Of a stretch of 64,000 nucleotides of DNA, positions 26,251-35,289 are shown piece after piece; the first letter of the stretch is position 1, and each line of letters opens with the position of its first letter. The translations under genes and the position numbers were made by a program. Origin of the DNA: Candidatus Schekmanbacteria bacterium (GTDB taxonomy: Bacteria; CSSED10-310; JACPHN01); assembly GCA_016188575.1 (NCBI GenBank), contig JACPHN010000082.1, positions 1-64,000 of the forward strand, given 5' to 3'. The notes under the pieces were generated by a model that did not search any database, was not told the origin of the DNA, and worked only from the letters and a program-made list of their open reading frames with translations.

Positions 26251-27162
26251 ATGGAGACTCTCAAGGCGATCACTCTGGCCAAGCTCCTGGGCGAGACCGG
26301 CCAGGCTGCGTTCCATGATGCCCGCTGCCGTCCCTGCGCCGGGCTCTTGCCCTCGCGCAGGGAGATCCGCCTGCTGACCGAGGCGATCCGCGCGGCGATC
26401 TTCCCCGGCTTTTTTTCCACCGGATCGGCGACCTCGGGGAGCCCCCGCGCCTCGCTTACCGCCGCGCTGCGCACGATCCAGGCGAACCTGTGCGAGCAGA
26501 TCCGCCGTGCGCTTTGCTTCGTTCACTTCGAGAATGGCGAGGACGGCGACCTCGAGGCCGCTGCCGACGACGCCGCCCTGGCCTTCCTGAATCGCCTTCC
26601 GCAGGTGCAGCGCCTGGCCGTCACCGACGTCGAGGCCGCCTACGTCGGCGATCCGGCCGCCACTTCGCGAGATGAGGTCGTGCTCTGTTACCCCGGGCTG
26701 CGCGCCATTACCAGCCACCGCATCGCCCACGAGCTGCAGGCACTTGGTGTTCCGCTGTTGCCGCGGATGATCGCCGAGCTCTCTCACGGGACGACCGGCA
26801 TCGATATCCACCCCGGCGCCACGATCGGAGAAGCATTCTTCATCGACCATGGAACCGGCGTCGTCATCGGCGAAACCTGTGTCATCGGCAAGCGCGTGCG
26901 CGTCTACCAGGGGGTGACACTTGGAGCCAAGAGCTTCCCCGTCGACGCCAGCGGCAATCCCGTCAAGGGCGTGCCGCGCCACCCCATCATCGAGGATGAC
27001 GTGGTCATTTATGCGGAGGCGACGATTCTCGGGCGCATCACCATCGGCCGCGGTTCGATCATTGGCGGCAACGTCTGGCTGACGCGGAGTGTCCCGCCGC
27101 ATAGCCGAGTATCCCAACAGCAGCCCCGCGAGGAGAGCTTCGTGGACGGCGGCGGCATCTGA
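26251..27162 (+). CDS. cysE: Serine O-acetyltransferase
   Basis: 303 aa. The C-terminal half is a left-handed beta-helix of hexapeptide repeats (IDIHPGATIGEAFFIDHGTG, VVIGETCVIGKRV) with catalytic His in IDHGTG. The N-terminal half is the helical SATase domain (about 1-170), longer than in E. coli CysE and like the EpsC type. The protein ends in Ile (DGGGI), the residue that docks into the CysK active site in the cysteine synthase complex. Placement 15 bp behind cysK agrees with such a complex. It makes O-acetylserine from serine and acetyl-CoA. Confidence 0.93.
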   Translation: METLKAITLAKLLGETGQAAFHDARCRPCAGLLPSRREIRLLTEAIRAAIFPGFFSTGSATSGSPRASLTAALRTIQANLCEQIRRALCFVHFENGEDGDLEAAADDAALAFLNRLPQVQRLAVTDVEAAYVGDPAATSRDEVVLCYPGLRAITSHRIAHELQALGVPLLPRMIAELSHGTTGIDIHPGATIGEAFFIDHGTGVVIGETCVIGKRVRVYQGVTLGAKSFPVDASGNPVKGVPRHPIIEDDVVIYAEATILGRITIGRGSIIGGNVWLTRSVPPHSRVSQQQPREESFVDGGGI

Positions 27163-27194
27163 CGGCGGCGGCATGGCGGCGTGAGCGCGCCGAG

Positions 27195-28223
27195 GTGGAG
27201 ACGGGTTTGGTGACACAATCTCCCGGCCTGACGGCCTGGCGCCACGTCGTTGACGCGGCCGAGCTCCCCGATCCACCCGAGCTCGCGCGTTTCTTGCGCG
27301 CGGCGTTCCCGTTGCTCAGCGGCAAGGCGATCAAACGCGCCATTCTGGAGGGCAAGGTCTGGGTGGATGAGGCCGCCAGCACCATTCCCAACCTTCGCAT
27401 TCGGGTGGGGCAAACCGTGGAGCTGAAACCGTCTTCGCCCCGGCTCGACCGCCGGCGACCTGACGAACCGACCATATACTACCTCGACCCGTTTGTCGTT
27501 GTTGCAGACAAGCCGGATGGCCTGCTGACACTGCCGTTCGCGGAAGAGCGAGATGCTCTCGCCACCCGCCTGCGGGACACTATTGCCCGCCGCGAGCACA
27601 AGAGAGGCGGCGGCCTGCCGCCGCTCTGCGCGGTCCACCGCCTTGACAAGCTGGCTTCGGGGCTCGTGGTTCTGGCGCGCAGCGTGGTGGCCCAAAGAGA
27701 GCTCAAACGTCAGTTCGCGGAGCATTCTGCCGAGCGCATCTACCTCGCACGCGTCATGGGCACAGTCGCCTTCGACGAGGTGACGCGACGAAGCACGCTG
27801 GCGGCCGACCGCGGGGACGGGCTGAAGGGCTCGGTCGCGGCGGGCGCCCCCGGCGGGCAGGAGGCGATCACTCACTTCGCGGTGGTCGAGCGCGGCACCC
27901 GGACGACTCTGCTGCGCTGTCGTCTGGAAACCGGACGCACGCATCAGATCCGCATTCACGCCGCGGAGATGGGACACCCGGTCGTCGGGGAGCCGGTGTA
28001 CATTCGCGACCACAAGGGTCCCTGGGTCAACAGTCGCCGGCTCCTGCTCCACGCGGCCCATCTCGGCTTTCGCCACCCGCGCGGCGGAGAAGCCCTGGCG
28101 TTCGACAGCCCCGTTCCACCGGAGGTGATGTGCGAGGTCCTCGCTCGCGGCCCATCTCCCTCCCAGCGCTCGCGGCGCGAGGGTCAGGGTGGGAGCACAG
28201 GTGCGGAGGATGGGCATTCATGA
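27195..28223 (+). CDS. RluA-family pseudouridine synthase with S4 domain
   Basis: 342 aa, GTG start at 27195. An S4 RNA-binding domain (about 30-75, FPLLSGKAIKRAILEGKVWVDE) precedes the RluA catalytic domain. The catalytic Asp is D151 in HRLDKLASG, where most members have HRLDRDTSG. Later motifs LETGRTHQIRIH and GHPVVGEPVY are intact. It isomerises specific uridines in rRNA or tRNA; the target cannot be deduced. It follows cysE by 32 bp, possibly co-transcribed. Confidence 0.9.
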   Translation: METGLVTQSPGLTAWRHVVDAAELPDPPELARFLRAAFPLLSGKAIKRAILEGKVWVDEAASTIPNLRIRVGQTVELKPSSPRLDRRRPDEPTIYYLDPFVVVADKPDGLLTLPFAEERDALATRLRDTIARREHKRGGGLPPLCAVHRLDKLASGLVVLARSVVAQRELKRQFAEHSAERIYLARVMGTVAFDEVTRRSTLAADRGDGLKGSVAAGAPGGQEAITHFAVVERGTRTTLLRCRLETGRTHQIRIHAAEMGHPVVGEPVYIRDHKGPWVNSRRLLLHAAHLGFRHPRGGEALAFDSPVPPEVMCEVLARGPSPSQRSRREGQGGSTGAEDGHS

Positions 28224-28267
28224 CTCGCAACGATTGTCGCGATTCCCTCGCAAGCAAGGAGCTCTAC

Positions 28268-30628
28268 ATGAATCCACCGCTCATTTACCGCCGGCGCGAC
28301 CATGCCTCCCTCTGTAGCCTGCGCCCCACGGCAGCGGTCGCCATCGCGGTCTTGGTTTTTGGCTTCGGTGCCGCCGGCGCGCACGCCCTGGATGTGCCGC
28401 TCACCGTGTCGAGCCGGGAGAGCAGCGGCCAAGCTCAGGCGGTGGTGACGAGCGGTGTGCCGTTCCCGCCAGGGGTGCTGCCGGCGGCCGGGGAGGTGCG
28501 CGTGTTGCAGGCGGACACGGAGATCCCCACGCAAAGCGCCGCGTCGGCTACCTGGCCCGACGGCACCGTGCGCTGGCTGCTGCTGTCCTTCCAGGCCGAC
28601 CTCCACGCGGGCGCCGCCGATTCGTTCACGGTGCGAACCGGAGCGGCACCGACTCCCGCAGGCGGCGTGTCCGTTCAGGATGACCAGGCCACGCTTACCA
28701 TTCGCACGGGGACGGCCGTCTTTTCCTTGGGGAAAGCGGAGCTCCAACTGGCGGGCAGGAATTTTCAGGTCGATAGCGGCGGCGCGACCTACACTGCGGT
28801 TCCTGCCGGCGATCAATGGGTCGTGGAAGAGCCCGGCCCTGTGCGTGCTGTCATCCGTGCCGACGGCACCTGGCGAAACGGCGATGTGCTGCTTGCGGAT
28901 AGCCCGTTGCTCACGTGGCGAGCACGTCTCTATTTTTTTCGCAACCGTGCGGACGTCCGCCTGCAGCTCACCTTTCGCAATGGCACCTCCTTTGGGTGGG
29001 ATGGCGAGTCCGCGAGAGGCCCCGACGTGGCGCTGACGCGCGTCCGCTTTGGGTCCGACCTGCTGCCCGAGGGCGGGCCGTACGTGCTCGGTCCCGGAGT
29101 GGAGAAGACCTTTACCGCCGAGCTGTCAGCCGATGGCGCCACGGTCCGCGCCTCTGACACGCGCTACGATGCCACCGGCGCGGTCGCCTCCGGCTACGAT
29201 CCGCCCGCCGCCCTCGCTGTGGCCCCGCCCACGTACTACGCCACTACCGATGCCTGGGGACACATCGTATTGCCGGTCACGGCAGCCCCCGCCGGCCTAC
29301 AAGAGGATTTCGATCGCTTTGAGAAGTTTCGCCGCGCCATGGTGAGCGGCGCGGACGTGGAGAACCCGCCGGGGCAGACGGGAATTACCTTGTGGAGCCA
29401 CCTCGCGCAGGATCTCCCGAGCTGGCACGACTACGGCGACATCCGCTGGGGAGGCGACACCGGCACACTATCGGGCAACCACTACGACTGGAGCTACAGT
29501 CTCTACACGCAGTTCCTGCGGACGGGGACGCTGGCGTTCGCCGACGCCGCCGGAGTCCTGGCGGCGCACGAAATCGATATGGACATCTACCACACGACTG
29601 CCGACGGCACCGCCTACAGTCACCAAAAAAACTGGGAAAGCCGCGATACTCACGACAATCCCGACAACGGCTTCGGACCCGGCCGCCCGAGCCACACGTG
29701 GGCTCAAGGCTACGCTCTGCACTGGCTGCTGACCGGTGATCCGCGCGGCCGCGACGGCTTCGAAGAGATCATCGATGGTATTCGGCGTTTTCTGTACGAA
29801 TCCTTCAACGGCGAAGGATATGTAAACTGGACCGAGATCCGCCATCATGGCTGGATGATGGAAAACCTCGTCAGTCTGTGGCGGATGCAACCTGACGCCA
29901 CCCTGACGACGACGAGCTACGGCGCCAAGACCATCCCGAACGTCATCAAGGACCTCTTGCGTCCCGTCTTTGATCTGGAGGCCGCCGCGGGCGGCCAGGG
30001 ATTCGTCTATGCCGGTGATCCGCCCGACCCGGCGGCTCGCCAACCCGTGCAGCACCTCTACTTCATCGAGCCGGCCATCAAGGCGTATGACGAGGTCTTC
30101 AAGGGCCGGGATCCCGAGTACGCGGCGCAGCTCCGCGGTCTGATCTTGCGCATGACGAGCTGGCTGATGGGGATTACCTACGGCGGCGTCGCGGGCGAGG
30201 GTGGCACGTATCTGCCAAGGCAGATTCCCTACTGGATCGATCTCAACAACCCGGATGCGCGCGAGGGGCAGGTGCCGTACATCTTGATGGCGGCCAATGC
30301 CGCGGCGTTCGCTTTTCTCGAGACCGGCGACGAGTCCTATCGTGCCTACGCGCGCCTGGCGTTCTCCGACTATGTGCGCTACATGGGGGTCGTGGGCGGT
30401 GATGCGTACGCCGACCCGGCGGCGCGTACGCCGACGGCATTCAACTCGGCCATCTACGTCGACACCGAGTCCAAGGTGCACGGTTGGATGAACCGGTATG
30501 GAGCTTTCGTGCTGCTCGAGGAGACGCGCTCGCCGGTTCCTGCTCTGCGCGGCGGCTGGTCCAGCGCGGGCCTGGCGGCGATCTTGCTCACCGGCGGGCT
30601 CTTTCGCCTCCGCGGCGCACGGCGGTAG
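28268..30628 (+). CDS. Secreted PcRGLX/YetA-like polysaccharide lyase-like protein
   Basis: 786 aa. ATG 28268 has AGGAG at 6 nt and begins a signal peptide ending near GAHA. The N-terminal beta domain has the pattern VTSGVPFPPG..LP..VRVLQADTEIPTQ, then WPDGTVRWLLLSFQADL, as in the RIFT-barrel domain of exo-rhamnogalacturonan lyase-like proteins. An (alpha/alpha)-barrel-like region follows (about 400-720, with HSHQ/W- and Tyr-rich motifs). The C-terminus has a hydrophobic helix and RLRGARR tail (SSAGLAAILLTGGLF). It probably acts on an acidic or deoxy-sugar polysaccharide outside the cell. The activity is inferred from fold similarity only. Confidence 0.65.
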   Translation: MNPPLIYRRRDHASLCSLRPTAAVAIAVLVFGFGAAGAHALDVPLTVSSRESSGQAQAVVTSGVPFPPGVLPAAGEVRVLQADTEIPTQSAASATWPDGTVRWLLLSFQADLHAGAADSFTVRTGAAPTPAGGVSVQDDQATLTIRTGTAVFSLGKAELQLAGRNFQVDSGGATYTAVPAGDQWVVEEPGPVRAVIRADGTWRNGDVLLADSPLLTWRARLYFFRNRADVRLQLTFRNGTSFGWDGESARGPDVALTRVRFGSDLLPEGGPYVLGPGVEKTFTAELSADGATVRASDTRYDATGAVASGYDPPAALAVAPPTYYATTDAWGHIVLPVTAAPAGLQEDFDRFEKFRRAMVSGADVENPPGQTGITLWSHLAQDLPSWHDYGDIRWGGDTGTLSGNHYDWSYSLYTQFLRTGTLAFADAAGVLAAHEIDMDIYHTTADGTAYSHQKNWESRDTHDNPDNGFGPGRPSHTWAQGYALHWLLTGDPRGRDGFEEIIDGIRRFLYESFNGEGYVNWTEIRHHGWMMENLVSLWRMQPDATLTTTSYGAKTIPNVIKDLLRPVFDLEAAAGGQGFVYAGDPPDPAARQPVQHLYFIEPAIKAYDEVFKGRDPEYAAQLRGLILRMTSWLMGITYGGVAGEGGTYLPRQIPYWIDLNNPDAREGQVPYILMAANAAAFAFLETGDESYRAYARLAFSDYVRYMGVVGGDAYADPAARTPTAFNSAIYVDTESKVHGWMNRYGAFVLLEETRSPVPALRGGWSSAGLAAILLTGGLFRLRGARR

Positions 30629-30647
30629 GCGCACCGCCGACGAGGCG

Positions 30648-32462
30648 TCAGGAGCCCAGCGTCACGCTTTGTCCGGGACGCGGCGGCGCAAACGGAACGT
30701 AGCGGCCCCGCTCCCAGGTGACCCAGCGATAGTGCGGGCCGTCGAGGTTCGAGCCGAAGGTGAAGGTCGCTTCCAGGGGCCTCCCATCCGCGGTGACCTG
30801 GGTGACGTCGATAACGGTATCCGTGAGTCTTACGCGCTCGCCGGCCCGGACGGCGAAGTCGGCCCCGCGAAACAGCAGGTCGCTTGGGGAGTTGATGAAG
30901 GAAGCCGCGGCTCGCGCTCTGATGGTCCGTTCGTCGATCCGCGTCAGCACCACGCCGGTGGCGCCCGAGGCGAGCCAACGCGTGCGCCGCGGCCGCGGAT
31001 TGTCCTCCAGGAGGCGCACGATTTGTATGAAACCCGCGTAGTGCCCCATGGGAGCGCGGGCGACGACCAGCGTTTCGCGAGCCAACGCGGCATCGGCCGG
31101 CAGCGTCGCGATGGCGTCTTCCACCAGCGGCGCCATGCGGAGCGGCGTTCGCGCCGCGCCCGGCAAACCGATTGGGCCGATCACGCCATGAAACAGGGCG
31201 GCGGCAAGCGCCCCCAGCGCCGTGGCCCCGCGCGCCATCCGGCCCGCCGGCAACCAGGGCGCCTTGCCAACCACGCCGCAGACGACGGCGGCCGCCAGCC
31301 ACATGGCGCCGATGCCGACCAGAAGCAACAGCCGATTGGAAGGATACGTCGCCGTCACGGGGCCGAGCGACAGCAGCATCCCCAGTGCCCAGAAGCGCGC
31401 CAGACGCGATGCCCGCAGCAACGGGTAAAGAAGCAGGCCAAGCAGGCACACGAGCAGCACGCCCAGGGCGACCACGTAGCGGACCGTATGCAGCGGGGCG
31501 TACTGGTAGATTTCGGCGGGTGGCCACGCCCATTGCCCAAGCAGCAGGACGGGCGCACGCAGCATCGCTTCGCCCGCATACCGGAGCGGTTCCCGCACGG
31601 GGTCGAGGTAATAGCCCGTCCCATACGCCCCGTACCCCTGAGCGTTGTAGGCGAGGCGCCACACCACCACGACCGCGAGGGACGGCGCCAGCGACGCCAG
31701 CCGGATTCGCACCGGAGCCCTGTCCAGGCAGGCCGCATAGGCAATGAGGTAGGCCATGGCGCCTATTGCGGCCTCTGCCGCCAGCAGGCCGGCGAGCAAC
31801 AGTAGCGGCGTGGCCGCGGCGGCTTTCCAACCCGCGCCGCGCCGGGCGCGATCGTGCATCAGTAGCACGGCGACCGCGAACACGCTACCGATGACCGCAT
31901 TGCGATTGGCGATCCAGGACACCGGAAATCCATGAGCGTCATCCAGGGCGTACATTACCGTCGCCAATGCGCCCACGGCGACGGCAGGCACGCGGCCGAG
32001 CACTTCCCCTTGGGTGAGCTCGCCGAAGCGGCGGAAGGCGACGCCGACCGCGGCCACCAGCAGGCCGTACCAGAGCAGGCTATGCGCATGCATCAGCGCC
32101 GGCGAGCGCGGCCACAGGGCGTAGTCGAGAAAGTGAGTGAGGCTGCTCAGCGGCCTCCAAAATGAGAGGCGCACGTCCATCTTGGTCCACCACGGCAGCA
32201 CGCCGATGTCCACGAGCTCGTGGGTGCGCTTCTCGTCGCCGTCGAGGAAGGAAAATAGATCGAGGCGGCTCTGAAAAAGGTCCGGAAACTCGGGTGTTCC
32301 CGCGAAGACGGCCCGGTGGATGTGGTCGTCCATGCGCCAGCCGACCGTGAGCGCGGGGCTGACGCACAGTACCGCGAGCAGGGCAGTAAGCGGGATCGTG
32401 GCGGGGGCCGCCGGCAAGGCTCGCAGCCGCGCGCCGATACCCCGGAATCCAACCTCGCGCAT
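30648..32462 (-). CDS. Polytopic membrane protein, GT-C glycosyltransferase-like
   Basis: 604 aa from ATG 32462 (GTG 32495 is a possible longer start; neither has a strong ribosome binding site). About 11 transmembrane helices span residues 20-430. The first large extracytoplasmic loop opens with WRMDDHIHR (D45-D46), the acidic pair expected for GT-C/GT39-like transferases that use polyprenyl-linked sugars. A soluble periplasmic domain of about 170 aa ends the protein. It may decorate secreted proteins or lipids; the neighbouring surface proteins are plausible substrates, but there is no direct evidence. Confidence 0.6.
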   Translation of the reverse strand: MREVGFRGIGARLRALPAAPATIPLTALLAVLCVSPALTVGWRMDDHIHRAVFAGTPEFPDLFQSRLDLFSFLDGDEKRTHELVDIGVLPWWTKMDVRLSFWRPLSSLTHFLDYALWPRSPALMHAHSLLWYGLLVAAVGVAFRRFGELTQGEVLGRVPAVAVGALATVMYALDDAHGFPVSWIANRNAVIGSVFAVAVLLMHDRARRGAGWKAAAATPLLLLAGLLAAEAAIGAMAYLIAYAACLDRAPVRIRLASLAPSLAVVVVWRLAYNAQGYGAYGTGYYLDPVREPLRYAGEAMLRAPVLLLGQWAWPPAEIYQYAPLHTVRYVVALGVLLVCLLGLLLYPLLRASRLARFWALGMLLSLGPVTATYPSNRLLLLVGIGAMWLAAAVVCGVVGKAPWLPAGRMARGATALGALAAALFHGVIGPIGLPGAARTPLRMAPLVEDAIATLPADAALARETLVVARAPMGHYAGFIQIVRLLEDNPRPRRTRWLASGATGVVLTRIDERTIRARAAASFINSPSDLLFRGADFAVRAGERVRLTDTVIDVTQVTADGRPLEATFTFGSNLDGPHYRWVTWERGRYVPFAPPRPGQSVTLGS

Positions 32463-32616
32463 GGCGCTGTCTACCCGACTGCCGCCTGAATCCACGGACC
32501 GTTCGCCTGCAAGCTGAGGGGAAAGCGCAACGTGAAGACCCCCACCTCACCTCCCCCGCATGCCGGGTGAGGAACGGAGGGGGGCGGTGGATGCAGCGCC
32601 GCCCGACGCCTTGCGC

Positions 32617-33948
32617 TCAAGACACCAGCTCGGCGTAGAGCGCCCGGACCGCGCTGTGACCCTGGGAGGCGGAGACGACGAACGAGATCGATAGCTCGCT
32701 CGACCCCTGCGCAATGGCGACCACGTTGATCCCGGCCCGCGCGACGGCCCCGAAGACGCGCGCGGCGACGCCTGGTGTGCCGCGCATGCCCTCACCGACG
32801 ATCGCGATGATGGACATGTCTTCTTCGACGATGATGCCGCGCACATAGCCGGTGCGCACGAGTGCCCCTTCGAGGGCCGCGCGCGCGCGATCGGCCTGCC
32901 GCCGCCGCAGCGCAATGGAGATGCCTGCCTCCGAGACGCTTTGTGAGATCATCAGGATGTTGATTCCCGCGTCCGCAATCGTCTGGAAGACGCGCGCGGC
33001 CGTGCCTGGTCGTCCAACCATGGCGGCGCCCGCGACCGTCAGCAGGGCCACGTCCTCCACGAGGTGGACCGAGCCGGCGACGTGAGCGTCATCCGAAGCG
33101 CGTCTTGCGCCAATTACCGTCGCTCCGCGGTCGGGATGTGCCGTGTTGACGATACGCACCGGGATGTTGTGCTCGATCGCCGGCTCCAGCGCCCGCGGGT
33201 GGATGCCTTTGGCGCCGAATTGCACGATCTCGAGGGCCTCGAGAAACGAGATCGTGTCGAGCCGGCGAGCGTCGGGAACGATCTTGGGGTTCGCCGCCTT
33301 GATTCCGTCGACGTCCGAGCACAGCCAGACCTCCGCTGCGCCCAGTGCCGCGCCAATGAGGGTCGCCGTAAAATCGGAACCGCCCCGCCCAAGCGTGGTG
33401 TAGGCGCCGTGCTGAGTCGCGCCGACGAATCCCGTCACCACCGGAATGCGCCCGGCATCGAGCGGCGGCCGCAGCCTTCGGGACACCTCGAAGCGCGTGA
33501 CTTCCCGCAGCGGACTGGCCTCGCCCCAGCGCTCATCGGTGACAATACCGGCCTGCTTACCATCGAACGCCTGGGCTTCGGGACCGAGCTCCGCGGCGAA
33601 CAGCGGGGCCGACAGGCGCTCGCCGAAGGACAGGACGAGGTCGCGCGTTCTCGGGGTGATCTCACCGATCGCCGCGAGGCCGAAGAGCACGTGCTCCAGC
33701 TCCGCCAGCAGGGCCATGTCGGATCCCTCATGGCGCTCCCGGATCTCCGCCAAGAACCGATGCACGCACGTGCGGTCACCGGCAGCCGCCGCGGTGCCGA
33801 CCTCCTCCAAGAGCTCCGTCATCCCGTCGAGAGCGGAAACAACGACGACCACGGCTTCGTCGCGACGGCATGCCCGAACCAGCTCCTCGGCCGTGCGCCG
33901 CTTTTCCTGGGTAGCGAGAGAGGAACCGCCGAACTTCAAGACGCGCAT
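32617..33948 (-). CDS. lysC: Aspartate kinase
   Basis: 443 aa. The start MRVLKFGGSSLA gives the conserved KFGGSS ATP/aspartate motif at residues 5-10. Further kinase motifs: VVSALDGMT, FGERLSAP, VVTGFVGA, GRGGSDFTAT and LCSDVDGI. Residues about 295-440 form two ACT domains (VAGAAMVGRPGTAARVF and VGEGMRGTPGVAARVF), the site of lysine/threonine feedback. It phosphorylates aspartate, the first step to lysine, threonine and methionine. It begins 7 nt after the homoserine dehydrogenase stop, so the two are one operon. Confidence 0.93.
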   Translation of the reverse strand: MRVLKFGGSSLATQEKRRTAEELVRACRRDEAVVVVVSALDGMTELLEEVGTAAAAGDRTCVHRFLAEIRERHEGSDMALLAELEHVLFGLAAIGEITPRTRDLVLSFGERLSAPLFAAELGPEAQAFDGKQAGIVTDERWGEASPLREVTRFEVSRRLRPPLDAGRIPVVTGFVGATQHGAYTTLGRGGSDFTATLIGAALGAAEVWLCSDVDGIKAANPKIVPDARRLDTISFLEALEIVQFGAKGIHPRALEPAIEHNIPVRIVNTAHPDRGATVIGARRASDDAHVAGSVHLVEDVALLTVAGAAMVGRPGTAARVFQTIADAGINILMISQSVSEAGISIALRRRQADRARAALEGALVRTGYVRGIIVEEDMSIIAIVGEGMRGTPGVAARVFGAVARAGINVVAIAQGSSELSISFVVSASQGHSAVRALYAELVS

Positions 33949-33955
33949 CGCAGAT

Positions 33956-34918
33956 TTACCTGTTTGTCCAGTGAGAGTGCCAGATGGAGATGAGGTCACG
34001 GACGACGGAGGTGGCCGTTTCGGGGCCACCGGCCCCGCGGCCGACCAGCGTGACCTCTCCGCCGTTGCGGAGCAGGACCGACAAGGCGTTGAGGGTGCCG
34101 GAAACATCCAGGGGAGAGCCGCGGTCGATGTGGCGCGGTGCCACGCTGAGAGTCTCTCCGACCTCGGCAAGCAGGCGCACGTTGTCGGTGCCGAGTCGGA
34201 GCCCGCGAATTCCCGTCACCGACACGTCCGACAGCACCGCGCGCCGTCCCAGCACCGTGTTGGCGAGAATGACGAGCTTGATCGCGGAATCGATGCCGTC
34301 GATGTCCATGGTGGGGTCGGCCTCCGCATACCCCTTGCGCTGCGCCTCGGCGAGCGCGACGTCAAACGGCATCTCGCGGCGCATTTGCGTCAGGATGTAG
34401 TTGGTGGTGCCGTTGAGGATGCCGCGCATGCCCAGCACCTCATCGCCGTCGGCGCAGCGCGCCGCCCAGTCCAGAAACGGCGTTCCCCCGCCAACCGTGC
34501 CGCTGAATCGGAACTGGACGCCATTGTACCGCGCCAGCTCCAGAAGCGGCGGCATCGCGACCGCAAGCGGCGCCTTGTTAACGCTGATTGCATGCTTGCC
34601 GGTGCGAAACGCTGCCTGCAGCCGTTCGATGCCCGCGCCGGGGTCGGCGAGACTGGTCGGGCCTGCCTCGATGACAACGTCCGCCTCTACCTGGGAGATC
34701 ACCTCGAGCGCTGACCTCCCCCGCGTCCACGGCAGCTCGCCGCCGAGCAGGGCCGCGACATCGAGCTCCTTTGTGGAGGTGATGGCACCCGTCGAGTTGA
34801 CGACCCCGACGATGCGTGGATTGAGGCCGTGCTGCTGCGCGAGACGGCTGCGCTGTTCAGCGAGCAAGCCCACGGTTGCCTGCCCGACGACGCCGAATCC
34901 GACGATAAGTATCCGCAT
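33956..34918 (-). CDS. hom: Homoserine dehydrogenase, short form without ACT domain
   Basis: 320 aa. ATG 34918 starts directly at the Rossmann motif MRILIVGFGVVGQATVGLL. Conserved blocks: VVNSTGA, TGKHAISVNKAPLA, FSGTVGGGTPF, GILNGTTNYILTQM, and GYAEADPTMDIDGIDSAIKL, the catalytic/substrate region. The protein stops at about the end of the catalytic domain (full bacterial Hom is about 430 aa with an ACT tail), so feedback control probably rests on the ACT domains of the adjacent aspartate kinase. It reduces aspartate semialdehyde to homoserine. Confidence 0.92.
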   Translation of the reverse strand: MRILIVGFGVVGQATVGLLAEQRSRLAQQHGLNPRIVGVVNSTGAITSTKELDVAALLGGELPWTRGRSALEVISQVEADVVIEAGPTSLADPGAGIERLQAAFRTGKHAISVNKAPLAVAMPPLLELARYNGVQFRFSGTVGGGTPFLDWAARCADGDEVLGMRGILNGTTNYILTQMRREMPFDVALAEAQRKGYAEADPTMDIDGIDSAIKLVILANTVLGRRAVLSDVSVTGIRGLRLGTDNVRLLAEVGETLSVAPRHIDRGSPLDVSGTLNALSVLLRNGGEVTLVGRGAGGPETATSVVRDLISIWHSHWTNR

Positions 34919-35051
34919 GAGTGGCCACACTATCCCAGGCGGAGCGCCGCGTCAAGGTGTCATCGCGTCTGTTCACCGCCTTCCCCCGCTTGCGGCGGGA
35001 CGGTCAGGGTGGGGGTGGTGAACAGCAACGGCGCCCTTGAGCCCGTGGGGC

Positions 35052-35080
35052 TAAACACGAGCACCGCCACGTGTTATAGT
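35052..35080 (+). promoter_or_regulatory. Candidate sigma-70 promoter upstream of the histidine kinase
   Basis: TAAACA (35052-35057), 17-bp spacer, TATAGT (35075-35080). It lies about 210 bp upstream of the chosen kinase start. The 34919-35289 gap otherwise holds only a short open frame (35169-35363) without family features. Confidence 0.4.
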
Positions 35081-35289
35081 GTACGGGCAGACGTTACTGA
35101 ATGCGAGGACGAAGGCGTGAGAGCCTGCTGCGGCGGCTACGATGCGGCGCTTGTGAGAGGGGCTGACTGTGCTCGCCTCCGATCAGCGCTCAACGCTACT
35201 CGTGGCGGACCCGGCGCCCGGCCAATCCCTTGCAGACGATCCCGGCGCCGTTCGGCGACTTCGGCGTCTTCTCCGGAGCACAGCAGCCC

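Noticed and set aside
25267-27276. 669-aa minus-strand open frame covering cysK and cysE
   Set aside because: Both plus-strand genes have full conserved motifs; the reverse frame has none.
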